Shown here: piece by piece, positions 43,068-52,490 of the stretch
Position numbering within the stretch: the stretch's first letter is position 1
Layout: each line of letters opens with the position of its first letter
NCBI RefSeq assembly: GCF_003058195.1
Contig: NZ_QBUH01000005.1
Coordinates: forward strand, 186,001 to 250,000
Direction of reading: 5' to 3'
DNA length: 64,000 nt
Source: Elizabethkingia sp. YR214
Lineage (GTDB): Bacteria; Bacteroidota; Bacteroidia; Flavobacteriales; Weeksellaceae
Position numbers and translations under genes: made by a program
Notes under the pieces: model-generated
What the model was told of the DNA's origin: nothing
Database searches by the model: none
What the model saw: only the letters and a program-made list of their open reading frames with translations

Positions 43068-43131
43068 TTAGTTGTGTGTACACCTAAAATATATAAAACC
43101 CGTCTGAGTAGTCATGACGGGTTTTTATTTT
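43058..43131 (+). promoter_or_regulatory. Transcription attenuator of the histidine operon
   Basis: The terminator stem AAAACCCGTC (43095-43104) with GACGGGTTTT (43116-43125) and following Ts ends 40 nt before hisG. By hand I find an alternative pairing of GGCGAGTT (43058-43065) with AACCCGTC (43097-43104), with one mismatch and one G-U, that would disrupt it. That upstream arm overlaps the leader stop codon, so a ribosome reaching the stop would mask it and allow termination, while one stalled on the His codons would leave it free. Confidence 0.8.
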
Positions 43132-43170
43132 TCTGCATTGCTGCTCAGATCCAAACATCAAAAATTAGAC

Positions 43171-44025
43171 ATGAATCTGAAAATTGCAATCCAGAAAAAA
43201 GGACGACTTAGCGAAACTTCACTTAAACTACTTGAAGAATGTGGCATTAATATTTCCAACGGAAGCAGAATCCTAAAGGCCACAGCAAAAAATTTCCCAA
43301 TCGAAATCTTATTTCTTCGTGACGACGATATCCCTCAATATGTAGAACAGGGCGTTGTAGACATAGGTATACTTGGTGAAAACGAGGTACTGGAAAAAGA
43401 TAAAAATATAGCTATTATTTCCCGACTGGGTTTTGCTGCCTGCAACCTTTGCCTGGCCATCCCTAAAGATGAAGAGTATAACGAGATCAGTTATTTTGAA
43501 GGAAAAAAAATTGCTACCTCATATCCTAAAATTCTAACCAAATACTTTCAGGAACAGAACATAAATGTACAAATTGAAGAAATTGGTGGCAGCGTGGAAA
43601 TAGCTCCCAGCATAGGATTGGCAAATGCAATTTTCGATATTGTAAGTACAGGTTCTACTCTTCTTACCAACGGATTAAAGCAGGTGGAAACCGTTATGAA
43701 AAGTGAGGCCGTACTTGTCGCAAATAAAAATCTTTCGGAAGCTCAGCAAAAGATTCTCTACCGCTTATTATTCAGAATAAAAGCCGTTCAGAATTCAGCT
43801 GAAAACAAATACATCCTTCTGAATGCGCCTAATGAAAAATTACAGGAAATTATAGATGTTTTACCCGGAATGAAAGCACCTACAGTCCTTCCATTGGCTA
43901 CTGCGGGCTGGTCTTCGGTGCACTCTGTAATTAAAGAAGATACGTTCTGGGAAATTATAGAGCAGCTGAAGGATCTTGGTGCAGAAGGTATTCTTGTTCT
44001 GGAAATTGAAAAAATGATTCTTTAA
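43171..44025 (+). CDS. hisG: ATP phosphoribosyltransferase (long form)
   Basis: The 284-residue enzyme catalyses the first step of histidine synthesis, joining ATP and PRPP. The start is ATG 43171 (MNLKIAIQKKGRLSETS); the upstream in-frame ATG at 43114 lies inside the attenuator stem. It has the catalytic domain with DIGILGENE and GGSVEIAPSIGLANAIFDIVSTGSTLLTNGL, and the C-terminal histidine-binding regulatory domain (MKAPTVLPLATAGWSSVHSVI), so it is the feedback-regulated long HisG and does not need HisZ. Confidence 0.95.
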   Translation: MNLKIAIQKKGRLSETSLKLLEECGINISNGSRILKATAKNFPIEILFLRDDDIPQYVEQGVVDIGILGENEVLEKDKNIAIISRLGFAACNLCLAIPKDEEYNEISYFEGKKIATSYPKILTKYFQEQNINVQIEEIGGSVEIAPSIGLANAIFDIVSTGSTLLTNGLKQVETVMKSEAVLVANKNLSEAQQKILYRLLFRIKAVQNSAENKYILLNAPNEKLQEIIDVLPGMKAPTVLPLATAGWSSVHSVIKEDTFWEIIEQLKDLGAEGILVLEIEKMIL

Positions 44026-44027
44026 CA

Positions 44028-44121
44028 AAGTACGAAGTACGAAAATACAGTATTCACTAATTCAACTACTAACACATTTCTTTTATAAAACCAGATCTTA
44101 GAACTACACACCTTATAACTT
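44028..44121. repeat. Repeat words in the hisG-hisD gap
   Basis: The 104-nt gap holds AAGTACGAAGTACGAAAATAC (44028-44048) near hisG and CCTTATAACTT (44111-44121) near hisD. The first is the word set of the 48.2-kb and 13.1-kb repeats, the second that of the repeats around 46.5-47.0 kb. There is no four-helix-bundle gene here, so this looks like a solo or degenerate copy. Confidence 0.6.
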
Positions 44122-44129
44122 ATACACTT

Positions 44130-45449
44130 ATGCAAACTTATATAAATCCGTCTCTTTCAGAATGGAAAAATCTTATTCAGCGTCCTGTACAAAAGGCTGA
44201 AGACTTACAGAATATTGTACTGACTGTTTTTGAAGATATCAAAAATGAAAAAGACAAGGCATTAATTGATTACACTAAAAAATTTGATAAAGCAGACCTA
44301 GCTAATATTAGAGTAACAGCTGATGAAATAGAAACTGCAATAAGTTTGGTTTCTAAAGAACTCAAACAGGCCATTCAGATCGCAGCGTCTAATATTGAGA
44401 AGTTTCACGCTTCACAAAAAGAGAGTAAAAATATCATTGAAACAACTGAAGGTGTAAACTGCTGGCGGGAGGCAAGAGCAATTGAAAACATAGGCATTTA
44501 TATTCCCGGAGGAAGTGCGCCATTATTTTCAACAGTTCTTATGCTGGGAATACCAGCTCAGTTAGCAGGTTGTAAAAGCATTACATTATGCACTCCGCCT
44601 GATAAAAATGGAAATATAAATCCGGCTATACTTTATACAGCCAATCTTATCGGAATTAAAAACATCTATAAAGTTGGTGGTATTCAGGCTATAGGAGCTA
44701 TGACTTTCGGAACCGAAACTATTGAAAAAGCGGATAAAATATTTGGTCCCGGAAATCAATATGTAACTGCAGCAAAACAGGTTGCTCAGAACTTTGGTGT
44801 GGCAATAGATATGCCTGCTGGCCCTAGTGAAGTTCTGGTAATAGCAGATGCTACATCCAATCCGGAATTTGTAGCTGCAGATTTACTCTCACAAGCTGAA
44901 CACGGTAGTGACTCACAAGTCATACTCCTGACAACGGATGAAAATACTCTGCAGCTTACTTTATCTCAGATAGAAAACCAGCTAACTCAGTTACCACGAA
45001 AATCGATAGCATCTCAGGCGCTTTTACAAAGCCGCGGTATTGTTTTAAGTAGTATTGAAGAATGTATAGCATTCTCCAACCTCTATGCACCGGAACACTT
45101 GATTCTCGCTATAGAAAATGCTGAAAATTATACCGATAGGATTACCTCTGCAGGATCTGTATTTCTAGGGAATTTCTCATGCGAGAGCGCCGGCGATTAT
45201 GCATCAGGTACCAATCATACCTTACCAACTAACGGATATGCCCGAAATTACAGCGGTGTATCACTAGATAGTTTTGTCAAAAAGATCACATTCCAGAAAG
45301 TTACCGAAAAAGGGATTCAGAATATAGGACCAAGTATTGAAAAGATGGCTGAAGCAGAAGAACTGTTTGCACACAAAAATGCAGTTTCTGTTCGCCTGAA
45401 ATCACTTAATTCCCAAAACAACACAATTATAAAAGATGAAAAATTTTAA
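44130..45449 (+). CDS. hisD: Histidinol dehydrogenase
   Basis: The 439-residue enzyme oxidises histidinol to histidine with NAD in the last two steps. Motifs are GIYIPGGSAPLFSTVLML, KVGGIQAIGAMTFGTETI, FGPGNQYVTAAKQVA, the metal-binding LSQAEHGSDSQ, and the C-terminal SAGDYASGTNHTLPTNGYARNYSGVSL with catalytic Glu/His in YAPEHL. It overlaps hisC by 14 nt. Confidence 0.96.
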   Translation: MQTYINPSLSEWKNLIQRPVQKAEDLQNIVLTVFEDIKNEKDKALIDYTKKFDKADLANIRVTADEIETAISLVSKELKQAIQIAASNIEKFHASQKESKNIIETTEGVNCWREARAIENIGIYIPGGSAPLFSTVLMLGIPAQLAGCKSITLCTPPDKNGNINPAILYTANLIGIKNIYKVGGIQAIGAMTFGTETIEKADKIFGPGNQYVTAAKQVAQNFGVAIDMPAGPSEVLVIADATSNPEFVAADLLSQAEHGSDSQVILLTTDENTLQLTLSQIENQLTQLPRKSIASQALLQSRGIVLSSIEECIAFSNLYAPEHLILAIENAENYTDRITSAGSVFLGNFSCESAGDYASGTNHTLPTNGYARNYSGVSLDSFVKKITFQKVTEKGIQNIGPSIEKMAEAEELFAHKNAVSVRLKSLNSQNNTIIKDEKF

Positions 45450-46470
45450 TTTAGAAAGCCTGGTTCGCTCCAATATCCTGAAACTAAAGCCTTACTCCTC
45501 CGCAAGAGACGAGTATAACGGTGATACGGGTATTTTTCTGGATGCCAATGAAAACCCTTTCGGTACTCTCAACCGTTACCCCGACCCCTATCAGAAAGAA
45601 GTAAAGGAAAAACTAAGTGTTTTGAAAAACATTCCTGTGTCTCAAATTTTTCTGGGTAATGGTAGTGATGAAGTCATAGATCTGGTGTTCAGAATTTTCT
45701 GTACACCAGGTAATGACAAAGCTCTGGTATTCACTCCTACTTATGGAATGTATGAAGTATCGGCAAATATTAACGATACTGAACTTTTACAATTACCTCT
45801 AAACAGCGACTTTCAAATTGACAAAGAAGCAGTTATCCCATTTCTGAAAGATGAAAATCTAAAACTTATTTTTATATGCTCTCCCAATAATCCTACAGGA
45901 AATAGTATAGAGAATGTAGATTTTATTCTGGAAAATTTCAACGGAATTGTATTTGTAGACGAGGCTTATATAGATTTTAGTTCTCAAAAAAGCTGGACCG
46001 AAAAACTTGAACAATATACTAATCTTGTCATTAGTCAGACTTTTAGTAAAGCTCGCGGACTAGCTGCTGTACGTGTTGGTATTGCTTATAGCTCTCCGGA
46101 AATTATTTCCTTGTTAAATAAAACAAAACCACCCTATAATGTAAGCCAACTCAATCAGGAAGCTGCTTTGATAGCTTTGGTAGATGATGAAAAATACCAA
46201 TCGGAAATAAAAACCATTCTTGGAGAAAAAGAACGCCTGAAAAAAGCACTTCTGAAACTTGCAGTGATCAAAAAAATCTATCCGTCTGATGCCAATTTTA
46301 TTTTGGCAGAAGTGAATGACGCTGATGAAATTTATAATAATTTAGTTCAGCAAAAAATCATTACCCGAAACAGAAACAATGTAATTGCCAATTGTATAAG
46401 AATTACCATAGGAACAACAGAAGAAAACAACCAGCTGATAACAGCCTTAAAGGCCTATAAAAATAGCTAA
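45436..46470 (+). CDS. hisC: Histidinol-phosphate aminotransferase
   Basis: The 344-residue PLP enzyme forms histidinol phosphate. It shows LDANENPFG, FLGNGSDEVIDLVFR, the substrate-loop PTYGMYEVSA, SPNNPTGN, and the PLP-binding Lys in VISQTFSKARGLAAVRVG. It overlaps the end of hisD by 14 nt, so translation is coupled. Confidence 0.96.
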   Translation: MKNFNLESLVRSNILKLKPYSSARDEYNGDTGIFLDANENPFGTLNRYPDPYQKEVKEKLSVLKNIPVSQIFLGNGSDEVIDLVFRIFCTPGNDKALVFTPTYGMYEVSANINDTELLQLPLNSDFQIDKEAVIPFLKDENLKLIFICSPNNPTGNSIENVDFILENFNGIVFVDEAYIDFSSQKSWTEKLEQYTNLVISQTFSKARGLAAVRVGIAYSSPEIISLLNKTKPPYNVSQLNQEAALIALVDDEKYQSEIKTILGEKERLKKALLKLAVIKKIYPSDANFILAEVNDADEIYNNLVQQKIITRNRNNVIANCIRITIGTTEENNQLITALKAYKNS

Positions 46471-46485
46471 GCGTAATAAAGTGTT

Positions 46486-46511
46486 AAGGTATAAGGCTTT
46501 TAGTTATAAGG
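46486..46511. repeat. Left inverted repeat of four-helix-bundle element 1
   Basis: Two near-copies of a TATAAGG word (AAGGTATAAGG and TAGTTATAAGG). TAGTTATAAGG (46501-46511) is exactly complementary to CCTTATAACTA at 46970-46980 beyond the gene. Confidence 0.7.
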
Positions 46512-46602
46512 ATAATTAAAATAGAGAATAGTTAAATTTAAAAACTGATCATAAATTAAAACCTTTAGAATTAAAATATTATAACCAAAAACACACAAAA
46601 TT

Positions 46603-46977
46603 ATGAACACATTTCAAAATCTTATTGTATGGCAAAAATCACATGAATTGGTATTAAAAATCTATGAAGCCACTAAAAATTTCCCTAAAGAAGAAATATA
46701 TGGAATTACCAATCAAATAAGAAGAGCATCCTACTCTATTCCAGCAAATATAGCAGAAGGCAGAAAAAAGAAAACCCAGAAACATAAAATAAGTTTTCTT
46801 TCCCATTCGGAAGGTTCATTGGAAGAAGTAAAATACTTTTTAATTCTCTCGAAAGACCTTCAATATATTAGTAATGAAATATTTTTAAAATTATTTAATT
46901 GTGCTGAGGAAATCGGAAAACTCATCAGTGGATATGAAAAATTTTTAAAGCAAAACAATAAACCCAACCCCTTATAA
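46603..46977 (+). CDS. Four-helix-bundle protein 1 (23S rRNA intervening-sequence protein family)
   Basis: The 124-residue protein matches the S23/IVP family: [21 protein letters not shown] at the start, [28 protein letters not shown] in the middle and [16 protein letters not shown] before the last helix. Members form pentameric four-helix bundles and were first found as ORFs inside intervening sequences of 23S rRNA; relatives (Avd) assist diversity-generating retroelements. Here it lies between hisC and hisB, with TATAAGG-type inverted repeats on both sides. The right-hand repeat starts within its last codons. Confidence 0.9.
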   Translation: MNTFQNLIVWQKSHELVLKIYEATKNFPKEEIYGITNQIRRASYSIPANIAEGRKKKTQKHKISFLSHSEGSLEEVKYFLILSKDLQYISNEIFLKLFNCAEEIGKLISGYEKFLKQNNKPNPL

Positions 46978-47018
46978 CTAAAAAACTTATAACTAATAAC
47001 CTTATAACTTATAGCCTT
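46970..47018. repeat. Right inverted repeat of four-helix-bundle element 1
   Basis: Four imperfect copies of a CTTATAACTA-type word run from inside the last codons of the gene to just before hisB (47025). Confidence 0.75.
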
Positions 47019-47024
47019 AGAAAA

Positions 47025-48158
47025 ATGAAAAAAGTCCTATTTATAGACCGCGACGGAACTTTAGTTTTAGAACCAGAAGACTATCAGGTAGACAGTTTTA
47101 CAAAATTAGAATTCTACCCTGAAGTATTTCAGTATCTTTCAAAAATTGCCCGTGAGCTCGATTATGAGCTGGTAATGGTTACCAACCAGGATGGGTTAGG
47201 CACCGATGTTCACCCTGAAGAAAACTTCTGGCCGGTACATCAGTTTATTATCAAAGCTCTTGAAAATGAAGACATTTATTTTTCAGAGATTCTTATTGAT
47301 AAAACCTTCTCTGCTGAAAATGCTCCTACCCGAAAACCCAATACCGGATTACTTACGCGCTATATTAACAGCCCGGAATACGATTTACAAAACTCATTTG
47401 TTATTGGTGACAGGATTACTGATATAAAATTGGCTAAAAACTTAGATTCAAAGGGAATTTTTATTGCTAATGATGAGAATCTGGGTGCTGAAGAAATATC
47501 AAAAGAAGAGAGTCTTGAGCAATATATTGCTCTGAAAACAACTTCATGGAAAACAATCTATGAATTCCTAAAACTGGAATCACGTACAGCCTCAGTTGAG
47601 CGAAATACCAATGAAACTAAAATAAAAATCAATCTGAATCTGGATGGTACCGGAAAATCTAATATACAAACCGGACTTGGATTCTTTGACCATATGCTGG
47701 ATCAAATTGCCCGCCACGGACAAATGGACTTAGATATACAGATATCTGGTGATCTGGAAGTAGACGAACACCACACCATAGAAGATACGGCTATTGCATT
47801 AGGGGAAGTTTTCGCCAAAGCTCTGGGTACAAAATTAGGAATTGAGCGTTATGGTTTTACTCTACCTATGGACGATTGCCTGGCACAGGCCGCCATAGAT
47901 TTCGGTGGAAGAAACTGGCTGGTATGGGATGCAGACTTTAAAAGAGAAAAAATCGGAGAGATGCCTACAGAGATGTTTTATCATTTCTTTAAATCTTTTA
48001 CCGACGGGGCAAAAGCTAATCTCAACATCAAAGCTGAAGGACAAAATGAACACCATAAAATAGAAGCTATTTTCAAGGCTTTCGCCAAAGCTATAAAATC
48101 TGCTGTAAAACGTGATCCGGAGAAAATGATTCTTCCTTCAACAAAAGGAATGTTATAA
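47025..48158 (+). CDS. hisB: Bifunctional histidinol-phosphatase / imidazoleglycerol-phosphate dehydratase
   Basis: The 377-residue fusion has an N-terminal HAD phosphatase (residues 1-165, DxDGT motif at 8-12 and [16 protein letters not shown]) and a C-terminal dehydratase from about 190 ([45 protein letters not shown]). It performs two non-adjacent steps of histidine synthesis. The fused form is the same layout as in enterobacteria. It is preceded and followed by four-helix-bundle genes. Confidence 0.96.
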   Translation: MKKVLFIDRDGTLVLEPEDYQVDSFTKLEFYPEVFQYLSKIARELDYELVMVTNQDGLGTDVHPEENFWPVHQFIIKALENEDIYFSEILIDKTFSAENAPTRKPNTGLLTRYINSPEYDLQNSFVIGDRITDIKLAKNLDSKGIFIANDENLGAEEISKEESLEQYIALKTTSWKTIYEFLKLESRTASVERNTNETKIKINLNLDGTGKSNIQTGLGFFDHMLDQIARHGQMDLDIQISGDLEVDEHHTIEDTAIALGEVFAKALGTKLGIERYGFTLPMDDCLAQAAIDFGGRNWLVWDADFKREKIGEMPTEMFYHFFKSFTDGAKANLNIKAEGQNEHHKIEAIFKAFAKAIKSAVKRDPEKMILPSTKGML

Positions 48159-48160
48159 AA

Positions 48161-48229
48161 TTAGAAGTACGAAGTTAGAAGTACGAAATGTAAAATAAAC
48201 GATTTAAATTAAGCTAGAAGTACGAAATA
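48161..48229. repeat. Left inverted repeat of four-helix-bundle element 2
   Basis: Begins 2 nt after the hisB stop with two copies of TTAGAAGTACGAAG-like words. AAGTTAGAAGTACGAA (48172-48187) is exactly complementary to 48647-48662 on the far side of the gene. The middle (48182-48215) matches, in reverse, the module at 13148-13190. Confidence 0.85.
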
Positions 48230-48244
48230 AAAAACTGATAAATT

Positions 48245-48598
48245 ATGAAAGAGTTTGATCTAAAGAAACGTACACAACAATACGCTATCAATATGTTGTT
48301 TTTTCTGGAAACTCTTCCACAAAAATATCCTTATATAGCTTTTACCAATCAGTTAACCCGAGCAAGTTTATCAGTAGGCGCCAATTACCGAGCTGCACAG
48401 AGGGCAAAATCAAATGCTGATTTTATCAATAAATTAAAGATTGTAGAGGAAGAAGCTGATGAATGTTTGTACTTTCTTGAAGTACTAAGTAGTTTTAATT
48501 CAAACTACTCGGATAAAATATCTATTCTTCATCAGGAAGGAGAAGAAATTTTAAAAATAATTGTAACAATAATCAATAAAGCCAGAAATAATCAATAA
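48245..48598 (+). CDS. Four-helix-bundle protein 2 (different subfamily)
   Basis: The 117-residue protein belongs to the same S23/IVP family but to another branch: DLKKRTQQYAINMLFFLETLP, FTNQLTRASLSVGANYRAAQRAKSNADFINKLKIVEEEADECLYFLEVL. It shares little with protein 1 beyond the fold pattern, so the two are not a recent tandem duplication and probably arrived separately. It sits between hisB and hisH inside a 16-bp perfect inverted repeat. Confidence 0.9.
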   Translation: MKEFDLKKRTQQYAINMLFFLETLPQKYPYIAFTNQLTRASLSVGANYRAAQRAKSNADFINKLKIVEEEADECLYFLEVLSSFNSNYSDKISILHQEGEEILKIIVTIINKARNNQ

Positions 48599-48617
48599 AT
48601 GATTTTTCACATTCATA

Positions 48618-48669
48618 ATTCTAACCTCGTACTTCTTACTTCGTAATTCGTACTTCTAACTTTTAATTT
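48618..48669. repeat. Right inverted repeat of four-helix-bundle element 2
   Basis: Several CGTACTTCTAAC-like words, ending 19 nt before the hisH ATG. The 16-bp segment 48647-48662 pairs perfectly with the left repeat. Confidence 0.85.
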
Positions 48670-48688
48670 CATAATTTAAATTAAAAAC

Positions 48689-49267
48689 ATGATTGCTATT
48701 GTTAAATATAATGCAGGAAACGTAAAATCTGTTTACAATGCAGTAATCCGACTGGGTTATGATGCTATTATTACCGATGATCCACAGATCCTGCAAAATT
48801 CTGATAAAGTAATATTTCCCGGAGTTGGGGAAGCTAGTTCAGCTATGAAATATTTACAGGAAAGAGGGCTTGATCAAATTATTAAAAATCTAAAACAGCC
48901 AGTTTTGGGAATATGCCTTGGCCAGCAGTTACTATGCAAAAACTCTGAAGAAGGAAATGTAGATTGTCTGGGTATATTCGATGCCGGAGTTAGAAAATTT
49001 CCGGCCGAGGATATTGTTCCGCACATGGGCTGGAATACTCTTACCAATCTAAATAGTGCTATTTTCAATAATATTGAAAAAAATAAAGATGTTTACTATG
49101 TACACAGCTATTATTGTGAGCTTTCCAAAGATACAGCTGCTATTACAAATTATATCCTGCCCTTTTCTGCATCATTTCAGAAAGGAAATTTCTATGCAAC
49201 GCAGTTTCACCCTGAAAAATCCGCATCAACAGGTGAAGAAATCCTAAAGAATTTTCTAAGTTTATAA
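48689..49267 (+). CDS. hisH: Imidazole glycerol phosphate synthase, glutaminase subunit
   Basis: The 192-residue class I amidotransferase supplies ammonia to HisF. Catalytic residues are the Cys in VLGICLGQQLLC (about 77), His in THE FHPEKS context (QFHPEKSA, about 175) and the following Glu. The start MIAIVKYNAGNVKSV is standard. It lies 90 nt after the second four-helix-bundle gene. Confidence 0.96.
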   Translation: MIAIVKYNAGNVKSVYNAVIRLGYDAIITDDPQILQNSDKVIFPGVGEASSAMKYLQERGLDQIIKNLKQPVLGICLGQQLLCKNSEEGNVDCLGIFDAGVRKFPAEDIVPHMGWNTLTNLNSAIFNNIEKNKDVYYVHSYYCELSKDTAAITNYILPFSASFQKGNFYATQFHPEKSASTGEEILKNFLSL

Positions 49268-49282
49268 AAAAATTAACTGTAT

Positions 49283-52200
49283 ATGAAAAAACTTTATGTT
49301 TCATTGTTGGCTGCCTTTGCTATTATTCAGATTTCGGCACAAGAAAAGTCTTATTTTTTATCAGGTCCTTCACTAAGTCCGGATGGAAAAACTGCTTATT
49401 TTTCCTATGACGGAGATATCTGGAAAGTAGACTCCAATGGTGGAAATGCCTCCCGAATTACCGCTTTAGAAGGAGAAGAGATAAATCCACGTATTTCACC
49501 CGACGGAAAATGGCTTGCATTCAGCTCCAATCAGTACGGAAATTATGATGTATATGTAATGCCAGCCGAAGGCGGAACAATAAAACAGTTAACTTTCCAT
49601 ACCGGTAAAGACGAAATGGAAAACTGGGGATGGGACAGTAAAACCATTTATTTTACTTCAAGCAGAAATAATAATTTTGGTAGTTTTAAAACAACTATAG
49701 AAGGAAAAACTCCACAAAAGCTTTTCAATAACTATTTCAATAATACTAATGGTCTGGCAGAAACTCCTGCAGGAGAATATCTTTTCACAAGTTCTATGGA
49801 AAGTGCCAACCAGACTTACCGTAAGCGTTACAAGGGAGAAAATAATCCTGATATACTGGGCTATAGTCCAAAGACTAACTCTTTTAAACAATATACCAAC
49901 TACGAAGGAAAAGATTTCAATCCGAGTGTAGATAAAAATAGTGTTATTTATTTTATCTCTGATGAGAATAATAATGAATACAACCTTTATAAAATTGAAA
50001 ATGGCAAAAAGCTCGCATTAACTCAGTTTGATACCTCTATCAAAAAACCTTTTGTTGCAGCAAACGGATCTAAAGTAATCTTCGAAAAAGACTACCAACT
50101 TTACATATATGATGTAGCTTCAAAAAGCACAAAATTACTAAATGCCAGTCTGAATACAAATAAGACACTGGAAAAAGAGCAGAACTTTGGTGTAGACAAT
50201 ACTATTTCCTATTACGATGTTTCACCCGACGGTAAAAAAATGGCTTTTGTAAGCCGAGGCGTACTGTTTGTGTCTGATGTTGAAGGAAAATTCACACAAC
50301 AAGTTTCTGATGGCAAAGAGCGGGTAATGGAAGTAAAATGGCTAAAAGATAACCGCACATTACTTTTCAGTCAGACCGATAAAGGTTACCAAAACTGGTT
50401 TACAATTTCTGCAGACGGAAAAGGACAACTAAAACAACTAACTCACGATGCCCGCAATAACCGTAGTATCACACTTAATAATGATCTTTCAAAAGCGGTT
50501 TATCTAAGTGGTCGTGACGAAGTCAGGTTACTGGATTTAAAAACCTTCAATTCCAATACTATTGTAAAAGATGAGATTTGGGCATTCCAAAACTCAAGAC
50601 CTTCTTTTTCACCAAATAATGAATATGTACTATTCTCTGCAAAAAGAAATTTTGAACTGGATATTTTTGTTTACAACATTAAGAAAGGACAAACCATAAA
50701 CCTTACCAATACCGGAGTTTCCGAGGAAGATCCTTATTGGTCTCCAAATGGCAAGTATATCTACTTTGCAAGTGACAGAACCAACCCATCCTACCCTCTG
50801 GGCATGCAGAAATCCAATATTTACCGTATGGCTCTGGATTGGTTTGACGAACCTTATAAATCTGAGAAGTTTGATAAACTTTTTACAGAAGAAGTAAAAG
50901 AAACGAAACCTGCAGGCACTGCAAAGGATACAAAAAACAGTAAAGACAAAAAGGCTAAAGAAACTAAAAAGGAAGAAGTTACAGATAAAAAAGAAGAGAA
51001 AGAACCTGTAATTAAAGAATTAAAGGTTAATCCGGAATATGCCCTGGAAAGAATTGAACTGGTAACGGACAGATATGGTTATCAGGAAGACCCAACAGTT
51101 TTTGCTGATGATAAAAAAGAAATTCTGTTGTATAATTCCAATCAGGATAATGGAAAAAGACAACTCTTTAAAAAGGTTTTCACAGATTTTGAACCTGCGA
51201 AATCCGAGAAGGTATTTGACAAAGCAGCTTATTATATTACAAAAAATAATAAAACCCTTTTTGCACTAATAGAAGGCAATGTTTATAAAATGTCTTTAAC
51301 CGCCTTAAAGCCTGAAAAGGTAAACATTCAGTATACTTTCAATAAAGACCTGGCTTCAGAATTCACCCAGATGTATGATGAAACCTGGACAGGTGTTGAG
51401 GAAAACTTCTATGATGAGAAATTCCACGGCATTAACTGGAAAGCCAAAAAGGAACAATATGCGAAGTATGTCCCATATGTAAACAACAGAAATGACCTGA
51501 GGATTTTATTGAATGATCTTTTGGGTGAACTGAACTCTTCACATACAGGATTCTCTTCAGTCGGAAAAGAAGAAGCCAGACATCTGAATTACTTTACAAA
51601 CGAAACAGGAATTATCTTTAAGAAAGATCAGCCTTATACAGTAGAAAGTATTGTACGAAAATCGCCTGCATTCCTGTCTGGTGTCGATATTAAACCGGGA
51701 GATCAGTTAGCAGCCGTAAATGGTAAAAATATTGATACTCGTGAAAACCGTGAATCTTATTTTGCTACTCCTAAAAAACTGGATGAACTAGTTCTTACTT
51801 TCAGCCGTAGTGGAAAAAGCATCACAACCAAAGTGCACCCTATTTCAAATATGGAGCTAAAAGGTTTACTCTATGATGATTGGATTTTTACCAACCGCCA
51901 ACGTGTCAACCAGCTTAGTAACAATCGCATTGCTTATTCGTACATGAAAAATATGTCTACAGATGAGTTGGACCGTTTCCTTCTGGACATGGTGGAACAG
52001 GAAAACAGAAAAGATGCTGTTATTCTTGATTTGCGATATAACACAGGCGGAAATGTTCATGATAAAGTACTCAACTTCTTATCACAAAAACCTTATCTGC
52101 AATGGAAATATCGTGAAGGAAAAATGACGACACAGCCCAACTTTGCTCCTTCCGGAAAGCCGATTGTACTATTAATTAACGAAAGCTCTCTGAGTGATGC

Positions 52201-52480
52201 AGAGATGACAGCAGCCGGATTTAAAGCCCTGAAACTTGGAAAAATTATAGGTCAGGATACTTACCGCTGGATCATCTTTACTTCAGGAAAAGGTCTTGTA
52301 GACGGATCTTCTTACAGACTACCTTCTTGGGGAACTTACACTCTGGATGGGCAGAATCTTGAAAAAACAGGTGTGAAACCTGATATTTATATTAAAAACA
52401 CCTTTATGGACCGACTACAAGGGAATGATCCACAACTGGACCGGGCCATTCAGGAAATATTAAAAGACCTGAAAAAATAA
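49283..52480 (+). CDS. Tricorn-like S41 family peptidase
   Basis: The 1065-residue secreted protein has a signal peptide (1-19), about 500 residues of beta-propeller repeats ([52 protein letters not shown]), a Lys/Glu-rich linker (about 540-580), a C1 helical region ([19 protein letters not shown]), a PDZ domain ([27 protein letters not shown]) and the S41 catalytic domain with the nucleophilic Ser in [15 protein letters not shown]. Tricorn cores degrade peptides. It stands 15 nt after hisH and 10 nt before hisA on the same strand, an unexpected passenger in a histidine operon. Confidence 0.93.
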   Translation: MKKLYVSLLAAFAIIQISAQEKSYFLSGPSLSPDGKTAYFSYDGDIWKVDSNGGNASRITALEGEEINPRISPDGKWLAFSSNQYGNYDVYVMPAEGGTIKQLTFHTGKDEMENWGWDSKTIYFTSSRNNNFGSFKTTIEGKTPQKLFNNYFNNTNGLAETPAGEYLFTSSMESANQTYRKRYKGENNPDILGYSPKTNSFKQYTNYEGKDFNPSVDKNSVIYFISDENNNEYNLYKIENGKKLALTQFDTSIKKPFVAANGSKVIFEKDYQLYIYDVASKSTKLLNASLNTNKTLEKEQNFGVDNTISYYDVSPDGKKMAFVSRGVLFVSDVEGKFTQQVSDGKERVMEVKWLKDNRTLLFSQTDKGYQNWFTISADGKGQLKQLTHDARNNRSITLNNDLSKAVYLSGRDEVRLLDLKTFNSNTIVKDEIWAFQNSRPSFSPNNEYVLFSAKRNFELDIFVYNIKKGQTINLTNTGVSEEDPYWSPNGKYIYFASDRTNPSYPLGMQKSNIYRMALDWFDEPYKSEKFDKLFTEEVKETKPAGTAKDTKNSKDKKAKETKKEEVTDKKEEKEPVIKELKVNPEYALERIELVTDRYGYQEDPTVFADDKKEILLYNSNQDNGKRQLFKKVFTDFEPAKSEKVFDKAAYYITKNNKTLFALIEGNVYKMSLTALKPEKVNIQYTFNKDLASEFTQMYDETWTGVEENFYDEKFHGINWKAKKEQYAKYVPYVNNRNDLRILLNDLLGELNSSHTGFSSVGKEEARHLNYFTNETGIIFKKDQPYTVESIVRKSPAFLSGVDIKPGDQLAAVNGKNIDTRENRESYFATPKKLDELVLTFSRSGKSITTKVHPISNMELKGLLYDDWIFTNRQRVNQLSNNRIAYSYMKNMSTDELDRFLLDMVEQENRKDAVILDLRYNTGGNVHDKVLNFLSQKPYLQWKYREGKMTTQPNFAPSGKPIVLLINESSLSDAEMTAAGFKALKLGKIIGQDTYRWIIFTSGKGLVDGSSYRLPSWGTYTLDGQNLEKTGVKPDIYIKNTFMDRLQGNDPQLDRAIQEILKDLKK

Positions 52481-52490
52481 AAAAAACAAA

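Noticed and set aside
46603-48598. Diversity-generating retroelement, because the four-helix-bundle proteins resemble Avd
   Set aside because: No reverse transcriptase, variable repeat or template repeat lies nearby.
46603-48598. Intervening sequence in 23S rRNA
   Set aside because: No rRNA gene sequence surrounds the genes; both flanks are his genes.
48161-48669. CRISPR array from repeated words
   Set aside because: The words are short, irregularly spaced and imperfect, without unique spacers of constant length or cas genes.
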